The position numbers were made by a program, and so were the translations under genes. DNA of 64,000 nucleotides, taken from contig JALIZF010001808.1 of NCBI GenBank assembly GCA_029948255.1, positions 434,001-498,000 of the forward strand, in the 5' to 3' direction. The notes under the pieces were generated by a model that was given only the letters and a program-made list of their open reading frames with translations, made no database searches and was not told the DNA's origin. Shown piece after piece: positions 62,166 to 64,000 of the stretch. Position 1 is the first letter of the stretch, and each line of letters starts with the position of its first letter. Source of the DNA: Telmatactis stephensoni. Lineage: Eukaryota; Cnidaria; Anthozoa; Actiniaria; Isophelliidae.

Positions 62166-64000
62166 GTATAGACTGTGTTGAATGATTGACTTATTAGTCA
62201 CCTCAAGCTAATTAATTATTGTTATTATTGTCAGATGTTAGAGTAATATTGGTATTTGTTGTTGTTTATTTAGATGATGTTTGCTTTGTTTTTTAAAAGT
62301 GTCCCTCGCTATCCATGTAGATCACTTTGTGACTGCATACAGTATGTAATATCTAGGATATGAAAAACAACAATTTGTTGCATTGGTCTGAAAATTTTCC
62401 ACTATAAGTTTTGGGGATTAGATTGGCATACATTTCCATTTATCCTCTGTCTTATCTTTTTCTTTTATTTTGGTTTTCACCATTTTGGTTGCAGAGGATA
62501 AAGTTACTTCTATATTAGAGAAACTTTTTTCTGGGAAAAAACTGAATCATATGCTGATGTTGAACTCACAATATTTGCATGATGTCTGTGTTTGTATTCA
62601 ACATTCTTTTGTCACCAAAACAGCTGATCTTCCAACATAAAACTTTCTTTTCTCTCCTGCTGTTTTCTTGATTAACATTTTGTCAGTTTTGCTTGTTGAT
62701 TAGTCATTGCCCCCATGCAATAAATTCAGTGTAAGTAAAATTAAAATTTTGTTCATGTTGGATCCTGTTTATTATTTCCAGCTTCCTTGAATGAATGTTT
62801 GACTTTCTGAGTACAGTTTGCTTGGTACTTATACATTATAATGTGACTCTATAGCAATTATGATTTTCTCTATCTTCAAGTATATCTGGGGCTATTTTTA
62901 AGCAGAGTTTAACAATGTAAAGATCAGGAAACATTGAAGTGTTGGAGATTTTTGAATTGCTTCTCAAAGATTCAATAGGGAATTTACATCAATTTAGATT
63001 CATGGGATACTTATATTTTCTAAAGTGTTTTATGATATATGTGCTTCCTGTATATGACTCATATCTTTTGAATTCAAGAAGCTTTAACTTCAGGCTATTT
63101 TGAGAAACAATAGGATGAAAACTATTGATAAATTTTAAAGTGAAAACACTTGAAAGAAAACTGCTATCTATTTGGGGGTCAAATTACCGTGTATGACATG
63201 TAAAACTTTGGCATTTGAAAGCAGTGAAATTGTGAGCTATTGTTAGTTTTACAAGTTTGCTTCTTCATTTGGTCTTTTTGTGTGTTGATCTTCATTACAA
63301 TCACCTCGACCATCTTTTTTTCTATTTAGCATAAAATGGTATTTTTTTACATTTCAACAGTAATATTGAACATTTCGCTTTCTAATTTGGAGACGTGTTA
63401 GAATTTGTCGATTTTGAAAAATTCTCATTGACAAAATGGGGAACGCTTGGTCACGTGACCATTCATGTAATATAGAAAATGACGAAAATTCAATGGAAAA
63501 CGGGCTGTATAGAGACAAATAATAAAAGAGATACCAATTTATGACTTTTGGGGTTGTCTTTCAAAATCTACCTGGAATGGTGGTCCATCATTGATTGTTA
63601 AGGAGATACTTGGTAAAAGAGGTCACGTGACCAAACCAGGTATTTACAAATTTGCATGTTACTCCTCACTGTTTAAATGAAGTGATCCATTCTAGGCAGT
63701 TTCTAACTTACCTAGATGTCCTTAACAGTTACACATCAAAACCAGTCTTCATTAAATGCATTTTCACTGGCCCATTTTCAAATTAATATTTTTTCATCCT
63801 ATAGGTCACGTGACCACCAAATTCTGACCATACACAAATAGAAATGTTAAGGATCCTAATTATGACTATGACCCACAATTATATCTAAGTACATTCAATA
63901 CTGGTACAGATATTGCAATTTAGGGGTTTTTTTTAGTTTGTCCCAATGACCCAGGCCTTAACATGCTTGAGTTATTGGACAAATTGTAGAATGTCCTTCA
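62166..64000. other. Intron of the AKAP9-like gene
   Basis: No further exon is recognised up to the right edge. The notable content is three copies of the palindrome GGTCACGTGACC (see 63449-63815). Confidence 0.5.
63449..63815. promoter_or_regulatory. Three GGTCACGTGACC palindromes
   Basis: Perfect 12-bp palindromes lie at 63449-63460, 63621-63632 and 63804-63815, spaced 172 and 183 bp. GTCACGTGAC is the extended E-box bound by bHLH-Zip factors such as MITF/TFE and USF. The regions between them also contain inverted fragments (ttgttaagga and tccttaaca), so they may be part of a repeat. Confidence 0.5.

Overview
The window is animal nuclear DNA. Every gene has many GT-AG introns, the sequence is AT-rich with small exons, and it carries metazoan gene families (SMUG1, reticulophagy regulator, SLC25A1, gamma-tubulin, PSMC3IP/HOP2, an AKAP9/pericentrin-like N-terminus). 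The dense load of short foldback elements, tRNA-derived SINEs and pentanucleotide satellites, together with highly conserved exons, fits an early-branching invertebrate, most likely a cnidarian. I infer this; the sequence does not prove it.

Layout from left to right: the 3' part of SMUG1 (+); a 20-exon sorting-nexin-like gene (-) with an unusual SH3 / coiled coil / C2HC zinc finger / PX / BAR-like order; an intergenic block with a PIF/Harbinger-like MITE and a hAT remnant; a RETREG/FAM134 ER-phagy receptor (+); RPL37A (-); a 2.4-kb transposon with 927-bp inverted arms; PSMC3IP/HOP2 (+); an intergenic block rich in MITEs and SINEs; SLC25A1 (-); gamma-tubulin (-); POLR1B (+, 35 exons); an intergenic block; and the first three exons of an AKAP9/pericentrin-like gene (+) that runs off the right edge. 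The genes are mostly arranged as divergent or convergent pairs. TUBG/POLR1B and RPL37A/PSMC3IP share short divergent promoters, and the second of these is now split by the 2.4-kb element.

The most interesting content is non-coding. Three related ~155-nt C/D-box snoRNA candidates lie in three introns of POLR1B, a subunit of the polymerase that makes pre-rRNA. Each lies in sense and ends 72-91 nt before the next exon, and their terminal stems differ in sequence but still pair. Other points are the sorting-nexin architecture, several transposons whose superfamily can be inferred from target-site duplications, and five one-base frameshifts in otherwise conserved exons (SMUG1, POLR1B three times, AKAP9-like) that look like residual assembly indels.
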